Assembly (NCBI GenBank): GCA_902805475.1
Contig: CADCSX010000025.1
Span: 186,001-250,000, forward strand
Direction of reading: 5' to 3'
DNA length: 64,000 nucleotides
Source: Entonaema liquescens
Taxonomy: Eukaryota > Ascomycota > Sordariomycetes > Xylariales > Xylariaceae
Shown piece after piece: positions 22,940 to 34,500 of this stretch. Within the stretch, counting starts at the first letter, position 1; each line of letters opens with the position of its first letter. The notes beneath the pieces are model-generated. The model was not told the DNA's origin and did no database searches. It worked only from the letters and a program-made list of their open reading frames with translations. The position numbers and the translations under genes are program-made.

Positions 22940-23817
22940 ATGTCGACCGAACAGACGTGAGTTACACCTCCTAACCCCTCGCCTTTTTCTTCTTCTTGGA
23001 GTGTTATCGAATACCACGGTACGGCTTAAAGCTAACAGGATGTTTATAGTTTCATTGCTATCAAGCCTGATGGCGTCCAGGTATTTCAACTTATTCCACG
23101 AAGCTCTCGAGTACCTCTCTAACTCTTAATACCAGCGTGGCCTCGTTGGTGCTATCATCTCTCGCTTTGAGAGCCGAGGGTGAGTACAACTCCCTCGTAT
23201 ACGCTTGAATTATGTTCTAACGGTAGAATAGCTTCAAGCTTGTCGCCATCAAGCTTGTCGCTCCTGGCAAGGCCCACCTTGAGAAGCACTGTAAGCTGTT
23301 GCTACCCTAGCGAATCACAACACCGTAACTAATCTAATCATAACAGATGCCGACCTCAAGGACAAGCCTTTCTTCCCTGGTCTAATTGAGTGTATGTTAA
23401 TATAGTACCTATTTTGAACTTCATTATAGCTAACTTAAGCCCAGACATGAACAGCGGCCCGATTGCCGCCATGGTCTGGGAGGGTCTTGATGCCGTCAAG
23501 ACTGGCCGAAGTACGTTCAAACCCAAACCTCTATTATCCTTGAGCATGCCAACGCTAACCGTTATTTTACAGCTCTTCTCGGTGCCACCAACCCTCTTGC
23601 CTCTGCCCCCGGTACCATCCGTGTAAGTAGATAACAGTCTGACTGCATTTTAACCTCCACTAACATTTTGCAGGGTGACTTCGCTCTCCAAACCGGCCGC
23701 AACGTCTGCCACGGCTCCGACAGCGTCGAGAACGCCAAGAAGGAGATTGCTCTGTGGTTCGGCGAGGGCGACCTCGTCAGCTGGGAGAGCGCCCAGGCCA
23801 AGTGGATCTACGAGTAA
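22940..23817 (+). CDS. Nucleoside diphosphate kinase
   Basis: Transfers the terminal phosphate of ATP to nucleoside diphosphates through a phosphohistidine. Eight exons: 22940-22956, 23050-23080, 23136-23179, 23232-23290, 23347-23391, 23445-23510, 23573-23622, 23674-23817. Every junction has GT...AG and keeps phase; the sum is 456 nt, i.e. 151 residues, the standard NDK length. FIAIKPDGVQRGLVG opens the fold; the active His is His117 in NVCHGSDS; the protein ends WIYE. Seven introns in 456 coding bases make it the most intron-dense gene in the window, and exon codons are strongly C-biased, typical of a highly expressed gene. An open in-frame stretch upstream is listed separately. It is divergent from glucosidase II alpha. 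Confidence 0.95.
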
Positions 23818-24011
23818 AAAAAAGATAATATGGTGCTAGATCCATATAACGTAGTGGCAGTTTGATATGGCTTGGACAAGCGAAACAGACAAAACCATAT
23901 GTAATCGGATCAGACAAAAAGTGCATATTGCAATAAACCAAGAATCATAGACAAATAAGGCCTTTATCCGTGGTGTTGCATCCGTATGATTAGATGAGAG
24001 TACCTTCATTT

Positions 24012-24873
24012 TTAGCTGCGCTTCTTCCACAACGAGCGCCTTGCCGTCACAAACCCTCTAGCTAACCAAGGGGTCGCCCATAGACTAAGTGCTACCCGGG
24101 GTATCAGTAAAGCTTTTGTTATTGCGTAGGCGGCGGCAATTTGTATGCCAATCTTATAACCCCTTTCAGTATTCTCGACCGTGACCGTGTCCTTGACCTT
24201 GTGCCAAGCCTTCGCACTCCTGCCCTCCCCAGCTCCATCAATGCGTCCTTCACCTGCAGAGACACCATCATCACCCTTCCGCCTCCAAAATCCCAACCAA
24301 CCGCCCCGTCCCGTCCCCTTCTCCTTCTCCCTCTCCATTTCCTCTCTTAACCTCCTTTCCAGCCTCTCCTCTCCTTCCTTCCCCCCATCCGCCTCATCCC
24401 CAAGCCCAAACCAGCCTTTCTTCCGAAACCAACGCATATACCTCGCCAGCCCCTCCTCCGCCCACGCCGCCCACGGCCCCAGCACCCACGCCGTAGGCAC
24501 CCAGTCCGCGCGGTGGAAACCATACGCGAGTCCGAGCAAGGGCACCGCGGCCGTGATCTCGTGCAGCACGAGGAACGCGGCTACGTGCGAGAACGGCGCC
24601 GATCGCAGCTTCTCGAGGTACGGGCGCAGACGCCGCGGGAGCCAGCGGCTCGTGCGCGAGAGGAGCGCGTCGAAGCGTCGGGTTTGGCGGGCTTGGGACT
24701 CGGATGTTGGGTCTGGAGAGGGGTTTGGTGGAGTGGAAGCGGCTGCTTCGCGGACGAGGTGGAGCTCGGGTGCGTAGGGTTTGTATGGGTGTGGTTGCGT
24801 TGGAAGGACGTGGGTAAGTGGGAGGGAAGAAGCGGGCTTGTCGTAGCCAGCGGGCGTGGGTGGAGGATGACAT
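24012..24873 (-). CDS. FAM210/DUF1279-like mitochondrial membrane protein (one-base frame slip)
   Basis: The C-terminal frame reads RFDALLSRTSRWLPRR, then PFSHVAAFLVLHEITAAVPL and GLAYGFHRADW, a charged Glu/Lys-rich insert, and AAAYAITKALLIPRVALSL near the end. The two hydrophobic blocks (HEITAAVPL and AAYAITKALLIPR) match the layout of DUF1279/FAM210 proteins of the mitochondrial inner membrane. The N-terminus from the ATG at 24873 reads MSSSTHARWLRQARFF and reaches RSSRFHSTKP, a typical mitochondrial presequence ending, but in a different frame. Removing one base at the G4 run 24720-24723 joins HSTKP to SPDPTSESQARQTRRFD and gives about 286 residues. The region is very GC- and proline-rich. 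Role in the cell is not known; assignment rests on layout and is tentative. Confidence 0.65.
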
Positions 24874-25257
24874 CTTGGTAGGTACTGGTTTTTCGATTAT
24901 GGGGTACAATTGAAGGAATCAAGAGAGGTAAAATTAAGTTGATATCTTATTTTAGGTAGGCAGGGTACAATACAGGGCGAGAATGCCGCCGCCGCGTGTA
25001 AGGAGAGAAATAACTGTCTCTAGGTTAAAATTGTTGAAGCGAAGCTTGATTTGGAGATATCTAAGATATCAGCTTGCATGTGGAGAGCTACAATGTGGGG
25101 CAGAGCAATGACGACTTCTATGTTGCATTGCGATCCTAAAGGCTTGGTACAAATTCGATAATAAAAGGTAGAAAATAAACCCATAGCAAAGGGGATAAAA
25201 TATCTCCTTTCGAAAAGCCTATATTCCCATTCTATATGGAACAAGATGTCATGAATC
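24874..25257. other. Intergenic region
   Basis: About 380 bp between the start of the FAM210-like gene and the stop of the binding-protein gene. It must hold the promoter of the former. No RNA gene or repeat recognised. Confidence 0.4.
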
Positions 25258-26239
25258 TTATTGTGGGAATTGCGCACCTAGTCCTTTGGCTAACATGCTC
25301 TCTGGCTGTAGACCCTTGCCCTCAGCCAAAACTCCCGCTTTGCGCAAGATATTGACACAGCTCTGGATAACCTTCAAGTCGACGCCCTCGGTTTTAATGG
25401 CAAACTGTACTGTGCGTAACCACTCCCTCGCATCTGTCTCCGAGTAATCAAGCTCGGTGCTGATATACTTAACGGCCTCATCATGATGCGAAGCGAAATA
25501 ATGGATACCCTCATCAAGCTTCTTGAATAGGTCCAGTAGTCGCTTATCCGGGTTTTGTTCCGGCAGCAGCGCCGTCGACGCCACGATCTTCCAACTGCTC
25601 CATGGCGTGTAGATCTCTCCGACGCGCCGGATCTCCCCGCTGTCGTAGTACCGCTTCGACGTGAAATGCTCCCACATGAAGAAGTCGGCTGTGCCGTCGT
25701 TAACCGCATTTCGGAGGTTTGCAAAGTTCTGTAATACCACGAAGTCTGAATACGGCGATTGACCGGGAGTCAACCAGCCCTGTTGGTCGGCTAGCACGAA
25801 GCCCATTACTTGACTGCCGGAGCCGATGCGTGAAATTCCGATCTTAGACCCCTTCAGTGAGGATACGGAAGTGATTTCAGGTCGTTTTGCACCAGTCGAA
25901 ATTGCCCAGCCTATACAAAGAGTTAATAGCTTTAACGTGATTTATATTAGATAGGAAATGTCATGTTTTACAAAGAGGTGTTTCAACATAGGTTCCGACG
26001 ATCCGATAGCCTCCATCACCAGGTGCATCTTCCTTGCCAAGACCGGCCACCCAGGCTTCGGTCAAGCCAATGCCAACATCGATCTCACCAGAACGAATAG
26101 CAGTAATCATATGCCCCGTTCCGGAGGGGAATGGGATTAGGGTGGCTTCAAGGCCGAAATGCTTCTGGGCGAAGTAGAGCGGCGTGGAAAAGTGCTCCGG
26201 CACGAAGCCGATCCGGAGGGGTTGAGAAGATTCCGCCAT
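25258..26239 (-). CDS. Periplasmic-binding-protein-like (type II) protein, SsuA/THI5-like
   Basis: Exons 26239-25972 and 25910-25258 with a 61-bp intron (GTAAAA...GTATAG), giving 306 residues; the junction is TPLC|WAIS. The protein starts PLRIGFVPEHFSTPLYFAQK and continues with MITAIRSGEIDVGIGLTEAW, SSLKGSKIGISRIGSGSQVMG and FLWEH-like FFMWEHFTS: the two-lobed solute-binding fold used by bacterial sulfonate, taurine and thiamine-precursor binding proteins (NMT1/THI5-like). There is no signal peptide, so it is probably cytosolic, and no ABC transporter genes are nearby. Related single-copy fungal proteins exist (the Candida Ca3427 group). It could sense a small ligand or serve vitamin or sulfur metabolism; the ligand is unknown. 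Divergent from the 2EXR gene. Confidence 0.8.
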
Positions 26240-26989
26240 CTTTATGATTTAGCTCGCCGTCGCAGATTACAACGTACTATAAATAAATAAATAAATACTT
26301 ATAGAATATTGACTATAATCTTGATAGGAAGTCTCTAGTTAAAAAATAGTTGAAACTGTTTAAGATGAGAGACAAACAGCGTATGACGTTGACGTGGTTG
26401 GTGTTATTAATCAGATCGGCAATTACTCGCAGTTGCGGATATGCGTGGAACGGCATATTGCGGGGCAATATAAAGCTTATTCCCTTCCCCCCTGACACTT
26501 TTCAGTGTTGCTCCTTCAAGTACTTAGTAGAGACTGTATTCTCGGTGGAAAGACGGAAGGGCACTTTCTCCAGATCAGCAATTAATAAGTTAATAAGGTA
26601 AGAATAGTCCTTGCCAATACTGATGTTGACAAATCTATCATAGCTTCAGGTGTATCAATTAAACATAAAGTGATCATATTAGAAAGTCAATATATAATAA
26701 TGTTGAAAACTCCATTCGTTCGATCCACCAAGGAATTAATGATTTAGCAGCAATTACTTCTTGGCTGTTTAAAACCACTCCGTTTTCTACTCATCAGCGT
26801 CCTCATCTTCAATATTATACATCTCTTTCAAAGAACCCCGGAAGTAGAACGTAACAATCACCGCAACCAACCCGGAATTATCACGCGCATACATTTTGAG
26901 CTATTCGCCATGGGAAATTGAACATTCAACCACATACTAATATCCTCTATTAAATCAGAATTTTTGGGCGTCCCGACTTGGGTATCATC
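26240..26989. other. Divergent intergenic region, binding protein / 2EXR gene
   Basis: About 750 bp, very AT-rich, with an AAAT microsatellite at about 26277-26296. No supportable gene. Confidence 0.45.
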
Positions 26990-27802
26990 ATGGAACGGTT
27001 CTCTCAGACTACCACACTTACCTTTCCTAACTTCAACCTATTACCCCCTGAAATTAGGTGCTTGATATGGCTCTTCACGTGGTACCCCCGAGATGTTAGC
27101 ATTCGTGTCAAAAAGGTGGGAATTAATTGGGTGCTCTTTGGGAATACTTTGCCGTCTTCCGCCTTCGTCAACATGGAGTCGTATTACGAGGCGCTCAGGT
27201 TTTACGAACCGCTTTTTGCTCCACGGGGTGTGCTTTCAAGATTCTACTTCAATTTCAACCTAGACACATTGTACATCCCGATACACACTCGACTGCTCAC
27301 ACGCCTCGATTCCGAGGACCTTGCGAGACTGCAGTCTATATCGTTTCCCGAACGGCTTCCAGTCAGCACTGTGCGGTATCCGCTAGGTTACTGGCCTCAG
27401 GCCAATACCAAATCCCTCATGAAGTATTTTCAAAAGTCGCTGACCCGAACGAACTCTAAGCGCTGCGAGCTTTGGGTTACTCAGTGTCTCCTAACAACTA
27501 GATTTCCTGCATTGAGACGGATCACTATATTCACATACGACCAGTGCCAGCAAACTGGTTGCAAAACTTGCAATCAATGTTACAGATACCTCAATCGCGT
27601 GGATAAATCGGTACACATTCGTAAAGAGAATATCACTATACCTCTTATAGGGGATCAAGAAGGGCAGTATGTTGAAATACGATTCCCCAGGTATGGGTTT
27701 CCCGGTGAAACACAAAAGGGGTCAATATTGGGCGAAAGAGAATACGTTCACCTCGCCGTTTCGTTGGAATGGGCTCTCGGAAAAGGTTACTGGAGGGTTT
27801 AA
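26990..27802 (+). CDS. 2EXR-domain protein (fungal, function unknown)
   Basis: Single exon, 270 residues, from the ATG at 26990. The N-terminus FPNFNLLPPEIRCLIWLFTW fits the 2EXR domain, a short fungal domain shaped like F-x-x-(L)LPPEIRxxIW and found near the start of large expanded families in Pezizomycotina. Residues after it are charged and aromatic without known motif; a Cys cluster (CQQTGCKTCNQC) in the middle could bind a metal. No signal peptide or transmembrane segment. 2EXR genes tend to sit in variable accessory regions, as here beside a 2-kb gene-poor stretch. No biochemical role is established for the family. Confidence 0.75.
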   Translation: MERFSQTTTLTFPNFNLLPPEIRCLIWLFTWYPRDVSIRVKKVGINWVLFGNTLPSSAFVNMESYYEALRFYEPLFAPRGVLSRFYFNFNLDTLYIPIHTRLLTRLDSEDLARLQSISFPERLPVSTVRYPLGYWPQANTKSLMKYFQKSLTRTNSKRCELWVTQCLLTTRFPALRRITIFTYDQCQQTGCKTCNQCYRYLNRVDKSVHIRKENITIPLIGDQEGQYVEIRFPRYGFPGETQKGSILGEREYVHLAVSLEWALGKGYWRV

Positions 27803-29969
27803 GTCGATTCCTATAGGTAACTACTTCGGGAACCTTTGTAATCAACACCAAGGCAAGATATGCCGCAGCGATATACTAGCAATAGCCTAACTCATAATAA
27901 GAGAGGTTAAAGGCTCTTGACCCCCTAAACTGGATCCCAAAGGTTATATAATCAAACTAAATCGTGATTTTTCAGTGCAACTATATCTACTGGGTACATA
28001 TAATAGTCTAGTGGAATCATAATAGCAAAGATACCTACATTATAGGGTTCTCTCATCTACAAAGAACATTTACTCTATGGGGATGCCATCTTAACAGGTA
28101 TATTAGCGTCTGGTCTGCACTCCTAGTTCTACTTAGGGATTCCGCGAATATCCAAGCAGTCGATTGAATTAAACTATGCTTTGACTAGATAAGACTATAG
28201 CGAAGTATCTCCGAACACTATTTCTAGGGCCCCATAAAGCATTATGACCGATACAGCGCCGGCTGCTTCATGCCGCTCAAGCATATTCTGCTACTATCAC
28301 GAGGTGGGCCAAAAGGCGAGGAGACAACTTCGTTATTCCGTAAGGAATTCTAACTAAGGTAGCTCTGAAGCCAGAGCTATTCATACTAAACACATTCTTC
28401 GTTCTAAGGGGTCTCAAGCGAGACCCCTGACAGCTTCCTTGAACCCCCGGTTAGAGCAACTTCATTTCGGCAGTACATTTGTGCTCCCATCGGCATATGC
28501 CATACCCGAGCGACGCAGTACTCCTGGAGACTCCTTTACGCACGAACTCATTTTCGGAGCTTCTTTAGAAGAACCTCGAACCGCTCCCACGTTATTCCAA
28601 GGTCCTTCATTCACTCCCTGGAGTAGCCAGCGATCCATTGGGCTCATGTTTGCCCCGGAGGAAGAATGAACGGTAGAACCTTTGTTTCCTGCCCATGGTC
28701 GGGTGACATGATGGAAAGTCAGGCTCTCCTTGTCTGCATCCGAATCTACGGTCTTCGAGTAGTGGCTCTTGGCCTTGTCATTGGTATTAGGTAGCGATGC
28801 CATATTTTCCGGTACGGCTGACGTAAAAGAATGGACTAGCTAAGTTAATTATTAGTATTACTGGGCTTCGGTATTATGTGTCCAGAAGGGGGTGTATACC
28901 TTGGGGTTCTTGTGATTGATGGTCAGGTAAACCAGGTATTTCAGGGCCTCCGAAGTGATAGTCTCGCAAATATTTCAACGCAAGAAAGCTGGATATTGGG
29001 TGAATAGCTTGTTGGGTGCTCATTCAAATCATCATGGTTTCCACATTCCATAGAGTCTACCCACCCTTTATATATACGATCTACATAGCTAAAGATTATT
29101 GCATAGTTATAGAAAATTATACGTAGGCTTTTCATTTGATTCGATCTCAAAATTGGCCAAATGGTGTATCCAAGACATCGTGGCTATCAAAATTGGCCCT
29201 CAAATGGGTATTATAAGGAGATATATACAGTTGAGGATTGAGAAATTGGCCCGTAGATGTCGCTAATGCGCTGTACGTCATATGTCATGCTTTTATCATT
29301 CTGAACACCAGAGATACTAAGGTACACTTAATCTGGGAGGATATCGAAATTGGCCCTCATCCAAGCCACAAGGCGTTCACCGAATTACTTGTGTAACTTC
29401 ATGCAGAAAACCAGGAAACATCTAGTACCTAACCTACCTACGGAAAAGTACTGTATCAGCTAAGTACTAATCAGGTAGACACCCATCTATATGGTACATA
29501 GCTCTAGAAGTCGATATGTACCTATTCTTGGAATCCAGGAGAATCGTCTAGATAACCTGCATGCAATCCGTAATCTATTGGCTAAGAAATATCGCCAACG
29601 GGGAGTTGTATTTGATAGGCCTAGAATATTTGCCAGACTTGGGACTGGTGTTCTATAAAACAGCAACGATTCTCCCCGTTTTCGATTTCTAAGTTTCTTC
29701 TTCTTCATGGTTGCACCTTGTTCCAGGGTTAAGTTCTTTGAATTTTTCCCTGGAGCCGCAGCTCCAGACCTCCACTATCTCTATTATAAGCTTCGCTTCA
29801 ATCAATAAGGTATTGTACCCTATTCAAGCCTCCGTATCTGGGAATTCCGATCAGAATGAAGTAACAGCTAACTTCTGAGGTGGATCTACAGACTGATATT
29901 CATCTTCCGCCGTTCGATTAACGTCTCTCAATTTACCTCCTTCCCCACAACTCGATCTAGTGAGGTCGG
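27803..29969. other. Gene-poor stretch
   Basis: About 2.2 kb between the 2EXR and zinc-finger genes. A 113-codon minus-strand open frame at 28462-28803 has no recognisable motif and was not accepted. The stretch holds four copies of AAATTGGCC between 29149 and 29355. A pyrimidine-rich region with a short open stretch at about 29690-29810 may be the leader or first exon of the next gene. Confidence 0.45.
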
Positions 29970-30974
29970 GTGGGACTCAGGTCCCGCGCACTCACCATCG
30001 AGGAGTGCGAGGATGACGATCATCAACAATTAAGAATAATAAACCAGTCTGAGTATGATATCAATGACTGGTCTCGCTTTGGTCTACAAAGATGGAATAT
30101 AATACCGTATCCAATTACTCAGGATGAAGGGGATTATACAGGAACGTATCACGACACTTCAGCTACACAGTCTCTTCCATATATTCCATTTAATATACCC
30201 CTTGAGCCTCCGGCACCCGAGCCGGTACCCGAGGGAGATTATGGAAGATGGTATCTCGACACTACGACTACACCATATTTCGATGACACTTCCTTTAACA
30301 CGTCCCCTGGGCCTCCAAAGAGCCAACATTCCAATTCACCCCATTCCTTCTCCCCCATAACATCTTCAACTCCATTGTCACCCCCACCACTCAATGGAGG
30401 CGCCTCACATCTGGCGAACCCCTCTTCAAAGAATACGCGTTACTCTATTGTTTCTCAACTACAACGTTGTCAATATTGCCAAATGGCCGTTTCGGCCCAG
30501 CGTTTAATGTAAGTACACTTCGGTATCCCACAGATCTTCTTCTGGACGTGTAACTGACTAGATTTTAGTGACCATCAGCCCAAAACTCCGGGTGATGATC
30601 CTCCATGTATCAACAGGTTTCCGTGCGACCAGCCTGGTGAACCGGGTTGTGAGAAAACTTTCGCGCAAAAGAACAGTCGTGATCGGCATAGAATGGAAAC
30701 GTGCCCGTATACACGTCCCTTTCATGAACCGCAACCTGTTTTCATTTGCTGCTGTGGCATGGACTCCAAGCGCTGGGATGTTTTCATTAAGAAGCATAAA
30801 ACCTGTCAAGAAACAGGCCAACATGGAAACCCCTATACTTGCCGATGCAAAGCAACGTTCGACTCTTTCAAGTCTCTAAAGGAACACTATGATATACAGC
30901 ATAAGAAGAGGGCCGGCAGACCGCGCAAAGTCAGAGAAGATGAAGAAATAGACGGAGGAGCACGTCATTCTTAG
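29970..30974 (+). CDS. C2H2/C2HC zinc-finger protein (5' end uncertain)
   Basis: Two exons are clear: up to 30508 and 30569-30974, with a 60-bp intron (GTAAGT, AACTGAC branch, TTTTAG). Together they keep frame for about 314 residues. The first exon lacks a convincing ATG: an in-frame TGA lies just before 29970 and there is no early Met, so a further upstream exon is likely (acceptor candidates CTAG at about 29960 and CAG at about 29980). The N-terminal part is acidic and Pro/Ser-rich. Exon 2 holds the metal-binding region: FPCDQPGEPGCEKTF...RDRHRMETC, then FICCCGMD...FIKKHKTC, then YTCRCKATFDSFKSLKEHYDIQH, ending in a basic AT-hook-like KKRAGRPRKVR. This suggests a DNA-binding protein; targets unknown. 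Confidence 0.7.
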
Positions 30975-31576
30975 CAGTATGTTCATCAACAACACCGAGA
31001 TGAACTTTATGAGGATGAAGCTGTAAAGAAAGACAGCAGAGAATGATTCCAGCGGATATTGGATATCAACTATGAGCATTGGTTACAACACCATCACAAC
31101 ATTCAAGGAAAGGCTAGTCTCAAAAATATCCGGGCTTTGCTCGGACAGGAGATGATCTGAAAACCCAAAAAGCCCGAGATCATACGCTATACTAGAAGAA
31201 AAAAAAAGTTCATGTATGCGTATAAAGAAGAAAATCAATGTATAACAAAGTTAAGGGTTTCACTTAAAACCCTTTCAGAACAAAGAAGCTGTTTTGTATT
31301 TATAGTTTTGGCTTTAGAGCTACCTTAGTTAGTTCTTTGCAGAACAACGAAATTGCATCTTCACCTTTTGCTTTACCTTGTGATAGATAACTTAAGAGTG
31401 ATGCTACATGTAGATTGGTTTGCCAGTCCTTCCACGTAGATTACCCCACCGAACGGCTGTAAGCGACTGACACGCTAAATTTACAAACGAAATTTCTTAT
31501 ACTTAACAACATCACGATTCGAAACCTAAAGCTAAGTACCAAATAACTATAAGCATAGGTAAACAGCAACTCTTCC
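30975..31576. other. Convergent intergenic region
   Basis: About 600 bp, AT-rich, between the 3' ends of the zinc-finger and Clr5-ankyrin genes. Nothing recognisable. Confidence 0.5.
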
Positions 31577-34500
31577 TTATCCTGAATTCTCAAGTGTAGG
31601 CATGGCTCCACTAGAAGCTGCCAATTCCCGAATCAAATCCCTACATCCTCCATGTCCGTTCTTCTCCGCGAGCTCTATTGCCTTACGACATTGTTCTATC
31701 GGAAAGCCACCTAGGCTAACATTCCAGAGGTACTTAATCATATCTACTCGACCGTGTTCAGCGGCCCCTTCTAAAGGCCAACGTCCGTCGAACATAGAAG
31801 GAGGATCATATATACTAGCACCTCGATCGATAAGTAGCACGGCGATGTTACAGTTACCCCCTATAGCTGCAAGCTGTAGAGCCGTACCGCCCAAGTAAGT
31901 CGACGGCTTTGCGTTAACATCTGCACCATTCCGGAGAAGCAGTTCGACCATATCAAAGTCGGCTGTTTCTGCTGCCATCTGTAAGGGAGTCCGGGTTATC
32001 CCATGGGTAGCCTCTTTGTTGACGTTAGCGCCACGATCTATGAGGAATTGAACTAAGTTCTTATTTCCAGTCCTGATTGCGCGAAGAAGCGGTGTTAGGT
32101 TAAACTGTCTCTTGCGTGACACGGTAAGGGGTGGGGTACCGATTCGTTGACATCGCAACCGGCATCGAGGAGCTTTGCCGTTGACGGAAAAGAGGAACAA
32201 CATTCCGCCGCCTCGATTTCAATGGCTACTGTTAGAACAGTACCCTTGTCGTACATTATATGCTTTAGGTCGATAGCCTTGTAAGTAAGTAGGATATCTA
32301 ACGATTCCATATCGCCGTGCTCAAGCGCCTTCACAACGGCGCGTGTTCCAAATCCATAGATGCTTTCTCGAGCCGGTGGAACCTGAGCCATGAGCATACG
32401 GAGTATATCCGGGTGTCCCTTTGTGGCTGTCAAGAGGTAATTAGAGTTTTCTATATCTATCCCCATCCGATGGGCGTGACGAAGCATTGAAGCATCGCCA
32501 CGTTCAACTATGACCTTGTGGATCATCTTTAAGGGATTTGAATAGAGGAAATTGTGTTCGCAAAGGAAATCCAATACATGTGAAGGCTCTAATTCAAGAT
32601 CATCTCTGGCAGTACCTATATCATAAGAAGCAACTGAGAGACCTGGAAAGGTTTTCATGATGTCGGCGAGGATAGAAATATTCCATTTATACAGCTCAAC
32701 AATGAATTTGAGGTGCCTCACTGCAGCGCTTACGCCGATATTGATTCCCCAATTGAGAAGAAGCCGGATCATGTCTTCTCTTCTATTTTTCACTGCCTCC
32801 GCCAAAGCTTCAATCGCAGCATCTGAGCTGATCGCGATGCCGAAAGATAACAATTTTGCCATATATTCCATATTCCCGACCCTCGCCGAGGCGCAGAGAG
32901 CGGTCTCAAGTCGAGTAGGTACACGATAGTCCACAGCAGCAGATGAGTCTTCAAGATTCTTGAGTGCACCTTTGATTTCAAGTCTCCTGATAAGTACCTC
33001 ATCCCTTGCTTCGATTGCCTCAGCTAGTGGTGTTGTATAGTCTAGAAACCTTAGAGAGCTACCTAACTCCGGCATTTTGATAGTCTCAGGAGGTGCCAGG
33101 TGAATGTCGAGATTCTGAGCGAGGATAAAGTCGGTAAGTTGGTTGTTACTACCTCTGATTGCGGCGCTTAGAATCCGAGTTGAAGGCTCCGCATGCTGTA
33201 AAAGAAGCTGAACAAGCTTTAAGTTGCCTTGCTTGGCGGCAGCAATGATTGTCCAATTCACCCCATCTGAGAAACGGTCAATACATTTCTTACAACCTGT
33301 TTTCTCACAGTCGGCTATTATTTTGGCGACAAACTCTAGAGCGTCCTCCGCCGTGAATTTCACGACAATAGTATGGAGTAGACCTCTAGAAATAACCTCC
33401 GAGTGGTTCGATGATGGAAGTCGAGATAGGAGCTTCTTAGCAAGGTCCATTCTGATGTATCTCTCGAGGGATAAGTGGATTAAAGAAGGGCATATCTTTG
33501 TCCCTGCGTCTATTAAAGCGTCTACGGTTTCGATATACTCTGGATAGAATACTCGGTCGCTTCTGTACTCAACCCAGAATCCTCTTGAGTCCTCTATGAA
33601 CTTAGGGACATGGATCAGACACCCTAGAGGGCGTCTTCCGTCAACACCATCTTCGTCATATGTCTTAAAACGTGTGAGGTTGACATTTGGTCTGGCTCGA
33701 AGTAGCTCGTGAACAACTTTCAGCTCTTGGAGCTTAGCGGCCCGCTCGATGGGTGTATAAATCCGGCCATCAATAAAACAGAATGTATTATCAACGTCCA
33801 CCAGACGCTTTTGGAGGAAAAACTTAACCGCTTGATGATTCCCCGCCTCTATTGATGCTCGGAATAACTTCTCAGCAAGTCCTTTCTCAAAATAATCCGG
33901 AACACTCTGAAACCAGCGCGACAATAGTGAACTAACGTTACTATGTTGATCAAGAAACTTAAACACTAGTTTGAGAGGTATACCATCTAGACCAACGAAC
34001 CCGTTAGCGATTGAGAATAGGAGAATCCGATGTAGTTCGACTTCGAGCATTTCATGCGGGGGTCGAGCCAAATCGGTATTTCCGGATCCATGTTGGGTCC
34101 TGGGTAGAAGTGATTTTAACTTCTGTAAGGTAAACCATACTGTGTTCACGTTTCGCATAGGAGGCTTTTTGTTCGTTTCCGACATAGTAGCAGCAACTTC
34201 AACGACAAATTTTGTTACTAAAGATTGAGCCCCGAATAGTAGCGCAGATTCTTGCAATGGAGACGGGTGTAAAGCTAGGACAAGACGTTTTGACACCGAA
34301 TCACGTTCGAATCGCTCAAACGGCAAGTCGTTCATACATAGGGTCCCGAAAGAAAACTGACCTAGGGAGTCCAGTCGCAAAGGAGAGGTCGCCATCTCAA
34401 CGCCCGGAGATATGATATCCGCATTGAATTCATATTGAATTAAGGCCAACGGCTCCTGAGGTTCGGGACAATTAGCCGAACGTACAGTAGGGTGCGCGAC

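Noticed and set aside
28462..28803. 113-codon minus-strand open frame starting with ATG
   Set aside because: No domain, no neighbour logic, and an overlapping plus-strand frame of similar length; could be real but nothing supports it.
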